Made by a program: the position numbers and the translations under genes
DNA from: Oscillospiraceae bacterium
GTDB taxonomy: Bacteria; Bacillota; Clostridia; Oscillospirales; UBA929
Length of the DNA: 47,552 bases
Reading direction: 5' to 3'
NCBI GenBank assembly: GCA_031253545.1
Contig: JAIRWH010000016.1
Span: forward strand, 1 to 47,552
The notes under the pieces: generated by a model
What the model was told of the DNA's origin: nothing
The model's input: the letters and a program-made list of their open reading frames with translations, nothing else
Databases searched by the model: none
Shown: positions 9,075 through 18,105 of the stretch, piece by piece
How positions within the stretch are numbered: the stretch's first letter is position 1
Layout: each line of letters starts with the position of its first letter

Positions 9075-10037
9075 CTAATCGCGTTCCGCCTGGGCGGCGG
9101 CCGATACCTCCGGGCCGAGCAGATACTTGGCAAGCGGGCTGTCGAGCGGCACCACCATGGTGGTGTTTTCGCCCACGGTGTCGCGGTAGACGCTCAGCAT
9201 ATTGAAAAACTCAAAGAAGTCGGGGTTTTTGCCGTATGCCTCGTTGAATACGCGGGCGGCCTCGCTGTCGCCCTCGCCCATGAGCGTTTCGGCTTCCCTA
9301 TACGCCTCCGAGGTGATGGTCACCGCGTCGCGGTCTGTCTCGGAGCGGATTTTTATGGCTTCCTCGTCGCCTTCCGAGCGGTACTGCGCCGCGATGCGGC
9401 TACGTTCCGTGGACATACGGTCGAATATGCTCTGATGGTTTGCGTCGGGCACATCGGTGCGTTTGATACGCACGTCCAGCACCGTGATACCGAACTTCAC
9501 GGAGTCTTCGGCGATTTCCGACACAAGCTCCGCGAGCATATCCTCCACGGTCTTCTTGTCGGCAATGAGCACATGAGCCTCTTTCTTGCCCACTTTTTCG
9601 TTCATTCTGGAGTAAAGTATGCCGTCGAGCTGCCTGCTGGCGTATGATATGCTGTTCATGGTCTTATAGAAGAGCGCGGGGTTTTCTATGCGCCATTGGG
9701 CGCTGCTGTCGAAGAAGAGCTGCTTTTTGTCGGCCGTGACCACCACGCTCGGCGCGGCGTTGTACGCTATGAGGCGGCGGGTATACGGTATGACCGTGTC
9801 TATGAACGGTATCTTGGTTTTCAGCCCCGCCCCCTCGTGTATGGCGATGTCGCCGTCTTCGGCGGCTATCTGCGCCCGCACTATGGGGGTGGCTTCCTGC
9901 ACATACACGGCCACAATGCGGCCAAACCGCTGCACAATGGCCACCTCATCCTCGTTGAGCGTGAAGAAGAAACCGTTTACCAACACGGCTGCCGCCACAA
10001 CGCAGATAGCGGCGATAATAATACTCTTCCTTTTCAT
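9075..10037 (-). CDS. hflC: HflC-like SPFH/band 7 membrane protein
   Basis: SPFH-domain protein of 320 aa. One N-terminal membrane segment (about 5-25) is followed by the band 7 domain (about 26-215) and a helical region rich in Ala/Glu/Arg (about 215-265). Phrases such as NEDEVAIVQRFGRI, GLKTKIPFIDTV and RMSTERSRIAAQYRSEG are typical of HflC. In well-studied bacteria HflC pairs with HflK as a ring around the FtsH protease and modulates degradation of membrane proteins. The ATG at 10037 has GGGGAGG upstream, and hflK ends one base earlier. Downstream are three M42 peptidase genes in the same apparent operon. Confidence 0.92.
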   Translation of the reverse strand: MKRKSIIIAAICVVAAAVLVNGFFFTLNEDEVAIVQRFGRIVAVYVQEATPIVRAQIAAEDGDIAIHEGAGLKTKIPFIDTVIPYTRRLIAYNAAPSVVVTADKKQLFFDSSAQWRIENPALFYKTMNSISYASRQLDGILYSRMNEKVGKKEAHVLIADKKTVEDMLAELVSEIAEDSVKFGITVLDVRIKRTDVPDANHQSIFDRMSTERSRIAAQYRSEGDEEAIKIRSETDRDAVTITSEAYREAETLMGEGDSEAARVFNEAYGKNPDFFEFFNMLSVYRDTVGENTTMVVPLDSPLAKYLLGPEVSAAAQAERD

Positions 10038-10038
10038 G

Positions 10039-11010
10039 TTATTGTCCTCCCCCTCTCGCGTATTCGGCCAGCGGCAGGAAATTGAGCTGGTTGCCGCCGC
10101 TGTCCACGAAGTAGATGTGCGACACGGAGGGCAGCACTTCTTGTATCATTTCAAGATACAGCCGCGTGCGCGTGACGAGCGGGTTCCTTAAAAACTCGGT
10201 TTCTATGGCCTCGTAGCGCGCCACCGCGCCCAAGGCGTCGTTTATGCGCTTTGTCTTGTAGGCTTCGGCGTCGTTGAGCGCCTTGGCGGCCTCGCCGCGC
10301 GCGGCGGGCAGCTTTTCGTTTTCGTATTGCCTTGCCTGATTGATTTTGCTGTTCTTTTCCTCTCTGGCGGAGGTAACGTCTAAGAACGCCGCCGCCACCT
10401 CGTCGGGCGGCTGCGCGTCCTGGAGCTGCACCGCCACTATACGCACGCCCATTTGGTATAAGTCGCACACGGCTTGCAGGTCGTCTAATATTTCCGCCTG
10501 TATGATGTCTTTGCTGTCCGTGAGTATATCGTCGAGCGGGCGCGAGGCCACCACGCGGCGGTAGGAGGCCTCGCAGATAATACGCAGCGTGTTGGTAACG
10601 TCTTGGATACGAAACAGGTAGTCGTAGCTGTTGCTCACCTGGTAGGTGATAACCCAGTCGGCGAGCACAAGGCACTCGTCGCCCGTGAGCATACGGGCTT
10701 CGTTGATGTAAAAGGAATCCGGCTGCGAGCTCCTGTAACCGAACTCCAACCTGTTGAGCTCCTGCACGTTCACGGAGTAGCGTTTGTCTATGAAGGGAAT
10801 CTTGAAGTGCAAGCCGGGCGTGGCCTCGGTCTTGATGACCTTGTCAAAGCGCGTGATGACGGACTCTGTGCCGGAATTGACGGTGTAGACGCCGGAAACG
10901 GCCACAAACAGCGCCGCTAAGGCTATCGCCGCGATGAGCATATAGCGGAGCACTTTCTTTTGCTTGTCGCCGAGGGGCATTTTCACGTTGATGACGGGAT
11001 TGTTTGTCAT
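10039..11010 (-). CDS. hflK: HflK-like SPFH/band 7 membrane protein
   Basis: SPFH-domain protein of 323 aa with a short cytoplasmic N terminus, a membrane segment (about 22-44), a band 7 domain (GTESVITRFDKV, GLHFKIPFIDKR) and a coiled-coil-like Ala/Glu/Lys-rich region (about 215-265). RRVVASRPLDDILTDSK and VRIVAVQLQDAQPPDEV match the HflK branch rather than HflC. It likely forms a hetero-oligomer with the product of the adjacent hflC gene. The ATG at 11010 has AGGAGGT upstream. The 100-bp gap before it shows no clear sigma-A promoter, so readthrough from the lipoprotein gene upstream is possible. Confidence 0.92.
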   Translation of the reverse strand: MTNNPVINVKMPLGDKQKKVLRYMLIAAIALAALFVAVSGVYTVNSGTESVITRFDKVIKTEATPGLHFKIPFIDKRYSVNVQELNRLEFGYRSSQPDSFYINEARMLTGDECLVLADWVITYQVSNSYDYLFRIQDVTNTLRIICEASYRRVVASRPLDDILTDSKDIIQAEILDDLQAVCDLYQMGVRIVAVQLQDAQPPDEVAAAFLDVTSAREEKNSKINQARQYENEKLPAARGEAAKALNDAEAYKTKRINDALGAVARYEAIETEFLRNPLVTRTRLYLEMIQEVLPSVSHIYFVDSGGNQLNFLPLAEYARGGGQ

Positions 11011-11110
11011 AGCTTGCTACCTCCTATATATTCTTTTGCTTTTCTCGTCTCGACGGCGGAGCGGGATTCGGATTCGCGCAACGCGCCCGGAGTGAGCGCG
11101 GCGTTGTATA

Positions 11111-11971
11111 TCAAGGCCAATTCCATATATCGCCGAGGGCGCTATGGGGAATATCAATGCGCACCGCGCCCACGGCAAACGCCGCGATGCTGTCCGGCGG
11201 ATAAAACAGGCTGATGCCGCCCGGGGTCAGGCAAAACGTCTCATACGGGAAATATGCCTCCGCGTCTTCCGCGTAGTAGCTCTCCGGGTCACGGGCTATA
11301 TAGTCGCGCACGTGCGAGAGCAGGAGGGGAAGGTAAAACGCCGCGCTCACGTTGAAAAAGTCGTCTAAGGTGAGGCGTGCGCCGCCGGAGAGGCTGAAAG
11401 TGTCGCAAGATATGGAAAAGATGGGGCGCGCGCCGCCGGAATCAAGAGTTTCCACGCGGTATACGGAAAAATAACCCCCGCTGTTCAGCTCCGTGTAATA
11501 GTTAAGGCTCATTTCGTAGGGCGCGGCAAGCACACCGCTTTGGTAGTCCGCCTTCGCCTGCGCGAAACGGTTTTCGCACTTGGTTTGGAACGAGTCCAGC
11601 ACGCCGGAGTAAAAATCGTTTATGGCATCGGGAGCGCCGGAGAGCAGCGGTAATCCGGCGGAAGCCACAAGGCATTCGACCGCGCCGTCTTTGTAGGTCT
11701 GCGACCATACCGTGTTGCCGATATTCACGCTGTTCGGCGGCAGAGATTCCGACGGGGGGAAACTTTCCGGCGGCTGATAGGGCGGCGCGGATTCCTTGTC
11801 GTTCCAATCGTGGCTTGGGGAGGGTTGAGGTTCGGACGGCCCGCCGGAGTCGGTCAGCGTGTCGGAGGGGGTAAGCGACACCGACGGAGAGGCGGACGGA
11901 CTCGGCGAGAGACCGCAAGAGGCAAGCAGACACAAGACAAGCGCGGCGGAGATAGGGTTAAAGTTTTTCAT
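11111..11971 (-). CDS. Lipoprotein with DUF3298/RsiV-like domain
   Basis: Secreted lipoprotein of 286 aa. The lipobox LLASC places the lipidated residue at C19. A Ser/Pro/Glu-rich low-complexity spacer (about 20-90) is followed by a globular domain whose end, around FPYETFCLTPGGISLFYPP and the later AVGAVRIDIP, resembles the DUF3298 family seen in RsiV-type surface proteins. The start was placed at ATG 11971 because AAAGGAGA precedes it; an upstream extension would lack a signal peptide at its N terminus. It overlaps the end of the PHP phosphatase gene by 14 bp, so it is probably the last gene of the PilZ-dnaJ operon. The ligand is unknown. Confidence 0.8.
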   Translation of the reverse strand: MKNFNPISAALVLCLLASCGLSPSPSASPSVSLTPSDTLTDSGGPSEPQPSPSHDWNDKESAPPYQPPESFPPSESLPPNSVNIGNTVWSQTYKDGAVECLVASAGLPLLSGAPDAINDFYSGVLDSFQTKCENRFAQAKADYQSGVLAAPYEMSLNYYTELNSGGYFSVYRVETLDSGGARPIFSISCDTFSLSGGARLTLDDFFNVSAAFYLPLLLSHVRDYIARDPESYYAEDAEAYFPYETFCLTPGGISLFYPPDSIAAFAVGAVRIDIPHSALGDIWNWP

Positions 11972-12740
11972 AGCGCGGTCTCCTTTCACGGTACGAGGTA
12001 ATATACGCAAAGCCCGCGTGGCGGAGTATATCGTAGCCTTCTCGCAAATGCGTGCCCACGTCGGCGGCGCAGTGGGCATCGGAGCCGCAGGTGATTATCT
12101 TGCCGCCGCACTCGCGGTAAAGGCGCAGCAACTCGATGTCGGGCATCAGCAGACCGGTTTTTTTAAGCAGACCCGAAAGGTTCAACTCGATGCCCTTGCC
12201 CTGAGAGATGGCGAGACGGTATATCTGCGCCACTTCCGCGCGGTACGCGGTAAAATCAATGTCCATGCCGCCGCGGCCGCGCATATAGCGCAAGGGATAG
12301 GTTAAGTGGGCGAGCACATCAAAGTTGCCTTCCGCGCATGTTTCATACAGTTCTTCCAAATACAGGCGAATGAGCGACCGGCAGGTGGGTATATCGGGAT
12401 AATCGAGCAAGTAGAAGTCGTCGCTGCTTTTCAGGCGATGGTATGCGCCGATTACAAAGTCGAGCGGCATAGCGCCGAGCATTTCCCTCGCGCGGGCGGG
12501 ATTGTGCAGGGATTCGCCAAGCTCGATGCCGAGCAGCAACGGCACGGGGGAAGACTCCGCGGCGGCGCTGAAAGCCGCCATGTAGGCGCGGGGGGCGAAG
12601 TCGCTTCCCATGTCGCAGTGGTCTGTAACGGCCAATTCGGTGAGGCCGCGCGCGGCGGCGGAGGCCGCGAGGCTCGCTATGCCGTCGGCGGCGTCAAACG
12701 AGGCGTCGCTGCTGTGCGTGTGGTAATCGGCGAAAAACAT
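11958..12740 (-). CDS. PHP-family histidinol-phosphatase-like phosphoesterase
   Basis: Polymerase-and-histidinol-phosphatase (PHP) fold protein of 260 aa. It shows the usual metal-site elements in order: DYHTHSSDAS (H7, H9), VTDHCDMG, GIELGE, the GAYHRLK region, LAHLTYP, and CGSDAHCAADVG near the C terminus. The pattern and length match HisK/HisJ-type histidinol-phosphatases, which dephosphorylate L-histidinol phosphate, but no histidine operon is present and related PHP enzymes act on other phosphoesters. The start ATG 12740 follows the PMT-like gene by 4 bp and has a weak ribosome binding site, so translation is probably coupled. Confidence 0.85.
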   Translation of the reverse strand: MFFADYHTHSSDASFDAADGIASLAASAAARGLTELAVTDHCDMGSDFAPRAYMAAFSAAAESSPVPLLLGIELGESLHNPARAREMLGAMPLDFVIGAYHRLKSSDDFYLLDYPDIPTCRSLIRLYLEELYETCAEGNFDVLAHLTYPLRYMRGRGGMDIDFTAYRAEVAQIYRLAISQGKGIELNLSGLLKKTGLLMPDIELLRLYRECGGKIITCGSDAHCAADVGTHLREGYDILRHAGFAYITSYRERRPRYEKL

Positions 12741-12744
12741 GGGT

Positions 12745-14763
12745 TTACACCGGCCAGGAGCCGAACCACCGCAGGAAATACGCTTGGTACCATTGCGGCA
12801 CGGGCAGGCCGGAGAGCGCCGGATAGAACATGACGAAGAGAAACAGGCACACGGCCGTGTATATCACCACCATGCGGCGGCCCCTCGCCCCCTCGCGCTC
12901 GATGTACATATCGAAGACCAACGCCAAGGCGAGCGTGAGGAAAAGCAGAGACGGGAAGTAGTGGTAGGCGTAGGTTGTGCGCGATATGGCAAACCACGGC
13001 ACAAGCTGGGAAAAATAGCCGACAAGGATGAACCAAGACGATTGTATCTTACGGTAGGCAAGCAGGAATACGGCGGCACCGAGCGAGAGCAGGCCGCCCC
13101 ACGCGAGCGCGGGGCTGGAGAATGTGCTCACCGTGGCGCGCATGGCTATGTCCGCGGAATTGGTATAGGTGGAGACGAAGTACCAGACGGGCTTGATGTC
13201 AATGAGCCATTGCCACCATTTGGAGCCCCAATCGTGACCCGACGTGAGGCCGCTGTGGTAGCTGTACATGTGTTTTTGGTTGCTCCAACACTCGCTCCAA
13301 AGGTTTGCGAGAGTCAGCTCCTTGCCCTTGGCGGTGATGTAGGGAATGTATGAGGCTATGTATATAGCGGCGGAAATGACCACGAAGAAGAGGGCGCACC
13401 AGAGCAGCACCGCCACGATTTGGCGGCCGGAGCGCATTTGCGCCGCCGCGCGGGCGTTATACCGCCGCGCCATGCCCCACGCAAGCAACGCAATGAGCCC
13501 GAGCGCCGCATAAAAACAGACCCACTTGGAGGCCGCCCCCAAGCCGAACATGAGTCCGCACAGCGCGAGCGGCGCGGCGCAGGAGCGCCAAAAGCCGCTT
13601 TGCGGATTTGACGTGAGGAAACGGTACATGAAGAAATACATGCCGAGTATGAAAAACACGGCGTAGACATCTATGGTGGATATGCGCGTCTGCACGTAGT
13701 GCATGAAGTCGAAGGCAAAGACCAATGTGGCTGCGAGGGATACGGCGGTTTTGCCGAACATATTGTGGATAAGCGCGTAGAGGAAAGGCAGCATGAGCAC
13801 CCCGAAGAGCGCGGGGAAGAAACGCCACCCAAACGGGGTCATGCCGAAAGCCTTGACACCGAGCGCGGTAATCAGTTTGCCAAGGGGCGGGTGGGTGGTC
13901 TCGTAGGGCGCTTTGCCCTGCACGAATTCGTAGGCGGTATAGGCGTGGTAAATCTCGTCGAAGTGGGTGGAGTTCAGTATGGTGCGCCGCACGGGCACCG
14001 TATCCTGCTCGTCAAAGAGAGCGCGCCCGCCGTCTTCCCCGCCCGTCACCGTAAAGCCGGAGGCATCGAGCGCCGTGTATTCGCCGATAACCTCCCTGTC
14101 GGCGGAACCGCAAACCTCGCAAGCGCCGTCGTTGCTCACGGTTTGGCGGTGACGGCAGGCCTTGCACAGGTAGTGGGAAAAGTCCCAGCGTTGCACGGAA
14201 AGCTCGCCGAGCTCGCAACCGCGGGAATCGGTCATCGTAATGCGTATATATTTCGCCGCGCCGTTTTCGTTGTCCAAGCGCGCCTCCGACCAGCGGAAGG
14301 TGCGGTCGTATGTGTGGGGCATACTCGACGCGCCTTGCTCGTGCCAGGAAAGGCCGTCGGAAGAGAGTTCCACCCTGTACACGTTCTTATCCCACGGGTA
14401 ATAGTTGAGCCCGGTGTAATACATGAGCCTGTTGACCTTTTGCGCTTGGGGCAGCTCGACGGTAACGCTCCCGTGGCTTGGGGTGAAGACATGAAAGGTT
14501 TGGGGCGCGGAGGTGTCGCCGAGGTAGAAGAAAGCGACGGCCGCGTACGCGAGGGTGACGGCGCACATGAGAAACCAATCTTTTGCGGCAAGCGGAAAAC
14601 GCCCAAGCTCGCGTTTTTTATCCTTCTCTATCTCGAAGGCTATCCATTCGAGAGTGCCGTTCGCGGGCAACTGCGATTTGAAGAAACAGACGAAGAAGAA
14701 GAGGATAAAAGCCACGAGTGCCGAGGGGAATATGTACACCACGTTGCCGAGCAGATTACCCAT
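12745..14763 (-). CDS. PMT/GT39-type protein O-mannosyltransferase with inserted discoidin-like and zinc-ribbon-like modules
   Basis: Multi-spanning GT-C glycosyltransferase of 672 aa that resembles dolichyl/polyprenyl-phosphate-mannose protein mannosyltransferases. The catalytic-loop motif HFDEIYHAYTAYEF (about 266-280) and the following THPPLGKLI segment are diagnostic, and about ten membrane segments follow. Unusually, after two N-terminal membrane helices (about 7-30 and 62-82) there is a soluble stretch (about 88-190) resembling a discoidin/F5-8 type C domain (YRVELSSDGLSWHEQG), then two CxxC knuckles, CKAC at about 199 and CEVC at about 218, that look like a zinc ribbon. Only then does the PMT core begin. 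It probably glycosylates secreted proteins. GCCAAGGAGG precedes the ATG. It sits between dnaJ and a PHP phosphatase. Confidence 0.85.
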   Translation of the reverse strand: MGNLLGNVVYIFPSALVAFILFFFVCFFKSQLPANGTLEWIAFEIEKDKKRELGRFPLAAKDWFLMCAVTLAYAAVAFFYLGDTSAPQTFHVFTPSHGSVTVELPQAQKVNRLMYYTGLNYYPWDKNVYRVELSSDGLSWHEQGASSMPHTYDRTFRWSEARLDNENGAAKYIRITMTDSRGCELGELSVQRWDFSHYLCKACRHRQTVSNDGACEVCGSADREVIGEYTALDASGFTVTGGEDGGRALFDEQDTVPVRRTILNSTHFDEIYHAYTAYEFVQGKAPYETTHPPLGKLITALGVKAFGMTPFGWRFFPALFGVLMLPFLYALIHNMFGKTAVSLAATLVFAFDFMHYVQTRISTIDVYAVFFILGMYFFMYRFLTSNPQSGFWRSCAAPLALCGLMFGLGAASKWVCFYAALGLIALLAWGMARRYNARAAAQMRSGRQIVAVLLWCALFFVVISAAIYIASYIPYITAKGKELTLANLWSECWSNQKHMYSYHSGLTSGHDWGSKWWQWLIDIKPVWYFVSTYTNSADIAMRATVSTFSSPALAWGGLLSLGAAVFLLAYRKIQSSWFILVGYFSQLVPWFAISRTTYAYHYFPSLLFLTLALALVFDMYIEREGARGRRMVVIYTAVCLFLFVMFYPALSGLPVPQWYQAYFLRWFGSWPV

Positions 14764-14790
14764 GTTTGCGGCCTCCTTGGCAGGGCATCC

Positions 14791-15921
14791 CTACGCGCTG
14801 CCCTTGAATTTCTCAAAAAAACCTTTCTGCCCGGGGTTGTTTTTGTCGTCGCTCAACGCGGCAAACTCCTGCAACAGTTCTTTTTGCCTTTTGCTCAGGG
14901 CTTTCGGCACCTCCACGGCAACGCGCACGAAGTGGTCGCCCCTGGACCTCCCGTGCAGCGACGGTATGCCTTTGCCCTTTATGCGAAACATTGTGCCGGT
15001 TTGGGTGCCTTCCGGTATTTGGAGCTTAACCCGCCCGTCCAAGGTGGGCACTTCTATTTCCGAGCCGAGGGCGGCCATAACGAAGGCGATGGGCATATCA
15101 ACGTGGACGTGGATACCGTCGCGCACGAAGATGGGGTGCGGCCGGATGGAAACGGTGACAAGCACGTCGCCGTTCGGCCCGCCGTTGCGGCCGACGTTGC
15201 CCTGCCCGCGCAGAGATACGGTTTGGTTGTCGTTTATGCCGGCGGGAACGCTGACCGTGAGCGCCAACCTTTGGCGTAAAACGCCTGCGGCCCTGCAGGC
15301 CGGGCAGGGGTTTTTGATGAGCCTGCCGCGCCCGCCGCAAGCGCCGCAAGGCCCGGTTGAGGTAAACATACCGAGCGGCGTGCGTTTGGTGGTGCGTACC
15401 TGACCCACGCCGGAGCACTCGGCGCAGGTGACCACATCCGCGCTGCTCACCGCGCCTTTGCCCCCGCATGATTCGCAACTTTCCACACGGGTGATATACA
15501 GCTCCTTTTCGCAGCCGAAGGCGGCTTCCTCAAAGGACAGACCAAGCGTGGCCTTGATGTTTTCGCCCTTGCGCGACGAGCTTTTGGTGGAGGAGCCAAA
15601 CCCGCCGGAGAAAAACGACTCGAATATGCCGGTCAAGTCTCCGACATCGAAACCGAAACCACCGCCGCCGCCCGCGCCGCCGTAGGCCGGGTCTACCCCC
15701 GCGTGGCCAAATTGGTCGTAGCGCGCTTTTTTGTCGGGGTCTGAAAGCACTTCGTAGGCTTCGTTGACCTCCTTAAACCGCTTTTCGGCGGCGGGGTTAT
15801 TGGGGTTGAGGTCGGGGTGACATTCCTTGGCCACTTTGCGGTAGGCCTTTTTTATGTCTTCTTCGCCGGCACCCTTGCCCACGCCTAAAACTTCGTAATA
15901 ATCGCGTTTTGCACCGGTCAT
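14791..15921 (-). CDS. dnaJ: Chaperone DnaJ (Hsp40 type A)
   Basis: Full type-A co-chaperone of 376 aa that stimulates the DnaK ATPase and holds unfolded clients. The J domain (about 6-70) has the HPD motif at H35-P36-D37. A Gly/Phe-rich linker (about 80-115) follows, then four CxxCxGxG-like zinc knuckles ([32 protein letters not shown]; the last is degenerate) and the C-terminal client-binding domains. It is not in the usual hrcA-grpE-dnaK-dnaJ order; upstream is a PilZ gene ending 2 bp before the start. It may be a second, dedicated dnaJ. Telling that requires the rest of the genome. Confidence 0.95.
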   Translation of the reverse strand: MTGAKRDYYEVLGVGKGAGEEDIKKAYRKVAKECHPDLNPNNPAAEKRFKEVNEAYEVLSDPDKKARYDQFGHAGVDPAYGGAGGGGGFGFDVGDLTGIFESFFSGGFGSSTKSSSRKGENIKATLGLSFEEAAFGCEKELYITRVESCESCGGKGAVSSADVVTCAECSGVGQVRTTKRTPLGMFTSTGPCGACGGRGRLIKNPCPACRAAGVLRQRLALTVSVPAGINDNQTVSLRGQGNVGRNGGPNGDVLVTVSIRPHPIFVRDGIHVHVDMPIAFVMAALGSEIEVPTLDGRVKLQIPEGTQTGTMFRIKGKGIPSLHGRSRGDHFVRVAVEVPKALSKRQKELLQEFAALSDDKNNPGQKGFFEKFKGSA

Positions 15922-15923
15922 TG

Positions 15924-16490
15924 TCAGCTCACCTCAGTGCTTGTGACAGCCACGAAACGACAGCCGTAATCGTACAGTTCGGGGGTTGTGTCGTGAAAAT
16001 TTACCACGTCGGCCACCATGAGCTGCTTCTTGCCGCCGAGGTCAATTTGCAGAAGGATACGGGTGCTGTGGGGCACCAAACCGCGCGGGGCGCGGAAACG
16101 CACGCCTGCCTTGCTGATATTGGAAAGTTTGACCTCGAATGGCACGGCGAGCTTGAAAGACTCGTCGGCACCGGCGATTCTTGTAACGAGAGCTGTGGCG
16201 TCTAACTTGTGCCGGGGGTCTTGGCGCGTATTCTTTTCTTTTCCGCTGTGGAGGGCAAAGAGGGTGCGGCGACCGCGAATGACCGCCTTGCAACGGTAGT
16301 TGACGGGCACGGGCGAGGTGAGTATCAGGACTTCGAGGCGGGTGCCGTCGGTCACGGCGGGCGGTTTATCCGCCTCGATAGTCAACGCTTCTTTGTCGTA
16401 TGAAGTAATTACGGCCTGCCCCAGACGGTCGCCGCCGTCTGAGTAGAAGACCACGGAACAACCTGTGAAGTTATTTGTCAGTGCAGACAA
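15924..16490 (-). CDS. PilZ-domain c-di-GMP-binding protein
   Basis: Protein of 188 aa with a YcgR-like N-terminal beta domain (about 1-90) and a C-terminal PilZ domain. Both nucleotide-binding motifs are present: RQDPR (RxxxR type) at about 94-98, and NISKAG (NxSxxG type) about 35 residues later. It should therefore bind cyclic di-GMP. No membrane segment is seen. The start is TTG at 16490, supported by GGGAGG nine bases upstream and by the promoter at 16587-16615. It is the first gene of an apparent operon with dnaJ and an O-mannosyltransferase-like gene, which suggests second-messenger control of surface glycoprotein production; that link is inference. Confidence 0.88.
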   Translation of the reverse strand: MSALTNNFTGCSVVFYSDGGDRLGQAVITSYDKEALTIEADKPPAVTDGTRLEVLILTSPVPVNYRCKAVIRGRRTLFALHSGKEKNTRQDPRHKLDATALVTRIAGADESFKLAVPFEVKLSNISKAGVRFRAPRGLVPHSTRILLQIDLGGKKQLMVADVVNFHDTTPELYDYGCRFVAVTSTEVS

Positions 16491-16586
16491 TTTGTGCCGC
16501 CTCCCGTAATTTTCTCCGTAACAAACCCGATGGCAACGCCGCGCGGACGCGAAACAGCGCGGCTACGCGCCGAACGCCACTATGGC

Positions 16587-16615
16587 AGTATACCACAATA
16601 CCGCGGGTATTGCAA
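16587..16615 (-). promoter_or_regulatory. Sigma-A-type promoter for the PilZ-dnaJ operon
   Basis: Minus strand TTGCAA (16610-16615), 17-bp spacer, TATACT (16587-16592). The leader to the TTG start at 16490 is about 90 nt. The remainder of the gene-free stretch 16491-16846 holds the hairpin at 16710-16740 and nothing else recognisable. Confidence 0.7.
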
Positions 16616-16709
16616 TGTTGAGTTTGTGTTTTGCGCCGAGACTCGCAACCGCGCGCCGCCATAATGGGATGGCGGGGTTAGGCTCCGCAAAGCGCCTCCC
16701 TCGCGCGAC

Positions 16710-16740
16710 TATGCCTCCCCCCGCATGAGGGGGAGGCATA
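16710..16740. terminator. Perfect 12-bp stem hairpin downstream of the anti-sigma gene
   Basis: TATGCCTCCCCC (16710-16721) is the exact reverse complement of 16729-16740, with a 7-nt loop. It lies about 105 bp beyond the stop of the minus-strand anti-sigma-like gene and upstream of the PilZ promoter. There is no T tract on either side, so it is either a non-canonical terminator or a dispersed palindrome. Confidence 0.45.
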
Positions 16741-16846
16741 ACCTTGCCGTCTTATTGCGCGTATCCTTCCCCCAACCAAACGCCATGCGCCTCACCCCGC
16801 AGCGTGACGCGGGGAAAGTATGGCATAAGCGCGTGGGGCAAAGCGT

Positions 16847-18103
16847 TTATTTGGCGGGTGAATACACAATCATCAACGTCACCCCGTCGCCGCCGATATA
16901 CACGCTTTGCCCGCCCCCGACCGCGGCGGAATCGCGAAACTCAACCAGCCACACGTCCGCCTCACCGTCATAGTAAACCTTCGCTCCGTCGTGGAAAAAC
17001 TTCGGGGAGGCGAGTTTCATCTCTATTTCCCGGAGCGCCGCGCGGTACGCGCCGTAGCCGTCGTCTATCTTGCCGGCCTCGGTGAGGGCAAAGCCTCCCA
17101 TAGCCACGCCGGGCGTGCCCGCGGGGTACATAGCCTTGTGCTCGTCGAACGAAAACGGCTCCACGGTGCCGCCCGGCGACGCGACGGGCGTTTCGAGGTA
17201 TATCTCGGCGTTGTGTATGCCCGGCGGGTTTGTCTTTTCCACCGCGCCGTCATACACGACTGTCACGGTATCGCCCGCCTCCGGCCATTTTGCGGAAAGG
17301 CTTGTCCCTTCCACATACACAATCTCGCCGTCCGCCAAGGCGCTTGACCCGTCGCTCACCCTCACGAGGAACTCAAAGTAACCGTCGTTTCCGCCGCCGA
17401 GGAGCTCTGTTATCACGCCGGAGAGCTTATGGTCGCGGAGGGGCTGGGATACGGGCGGCTGCTCGCTCGGGCGGCTCTTGAGTGTGACCACGATGGCGGT
17501 GGCGCCGGGTATTTGCACGGGATAGCTATCCGACACAACGCCGTTGTAATAGACGGTGACCTCGTCGCCGGATACAAACGAGGGGGTCGTCTTTTCGGGG
17601 TGGAGGTAAACATAATCCGAATTGAGCAGCACATACACATAATCGTAATCGTAGCCCTCGGCGGGTTTTACGCCTATCATGCCGGCGAATACCTCATACA
17701 CTGTGCCGGAAAAAGAGTGGCCCGACGGCGGCATAAGGTCCGGCATAAGGTCTGCCGCCGGGTCGGCATAGTCGCGCCCGGGCGACGCGGGCAGCGAGGG
17801 CGGGTCGCCGTGCGGCATGCCCTCCCCGCCGGATTCGGGCGCGGAGCCGCCGGGCACATCGGGCGCGAAGGCGGGCGAGAGGTTGATGTAGGCAAACACC
17901 CCGGCGGCTATGAGCAGGCAAGCCGCGAGCGAGGACAGAGCCGCCGCGCGTAGCGAAGCGCGTATTTCGCGGCGCGGACGGGCGGGTTTGGGAGGCATTG
18001 CGGGTTTGGGCGAGGGCGTTTGCCGGGGCGCTTGCCGCATGATGGCATCGTGCAGCGCGCCGTCCACCGAGATATTGTCCATGTATTCCCTGTAACCTTT
18101 CAT
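16847..18103 (-). CDS. Membrane-anchored anti-sigma-like protein
   Basis: Single-pass protein of 418 aa. The N-terminal cytoplasmic part (1-52) is short and basic or proline-rich and begins with a MKGYREYMDNISVD segment typical of anti-sigma proteins of this kind. One membrane helix (about 53-74) is followed by a Pro/Gly/Ser-rich extracytoplasmic linker and two similar beta-rich segments containing the paired phrases SGDEVTVYYNG and AGDTVTVVYDG. A terminal PepSY-like segment (FHDGAKVYYDGEADVWLVEF) ends the protein. It lies 2 bp after an ECF sigma gene with its own GGAAGGGG site, so it is probably that factor's regulator. The signal sensed is unknown. Confidence 0.75.
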   Translation of the reverse strand: MKGYREYMDNISVDGALHDAIMRQAPRQTPSPKPAMPPKPARPRREIRASLRAAALSSLAACLLIAAGVFAYINLSPAFAPDVPGGSAPESGGEGMPHGDPPSLPASPGRDYADPAADLMPDLMPPSGHSFSGTVYEVFAGMIGVKPAEGYDYDYVYVLLNSDYVYLHPEKTTPSFVSGDEVTVYYNGVVSDSYPVQIPGATAIVVTLKSRPSEQPPVSQPLRDHKLSGVITELLGGGNDGYFEFLVRVSDGSSALADGEIVYVEGTSLSAKWPEAGDTVTVVYDGAVEKTNPPGIHNAEIYLETPVASPGGTVEPFSFDEHKAMYPAGTPGVAMGGFALTEAGKIDDGYGAYRAALREIEMKLASPKFFHDGAKVYYDGEADVWLVEFRDSAAVGGGQSVYIGGDGVTLMIVYSPAK

Positions 18104-18105
18104 GT

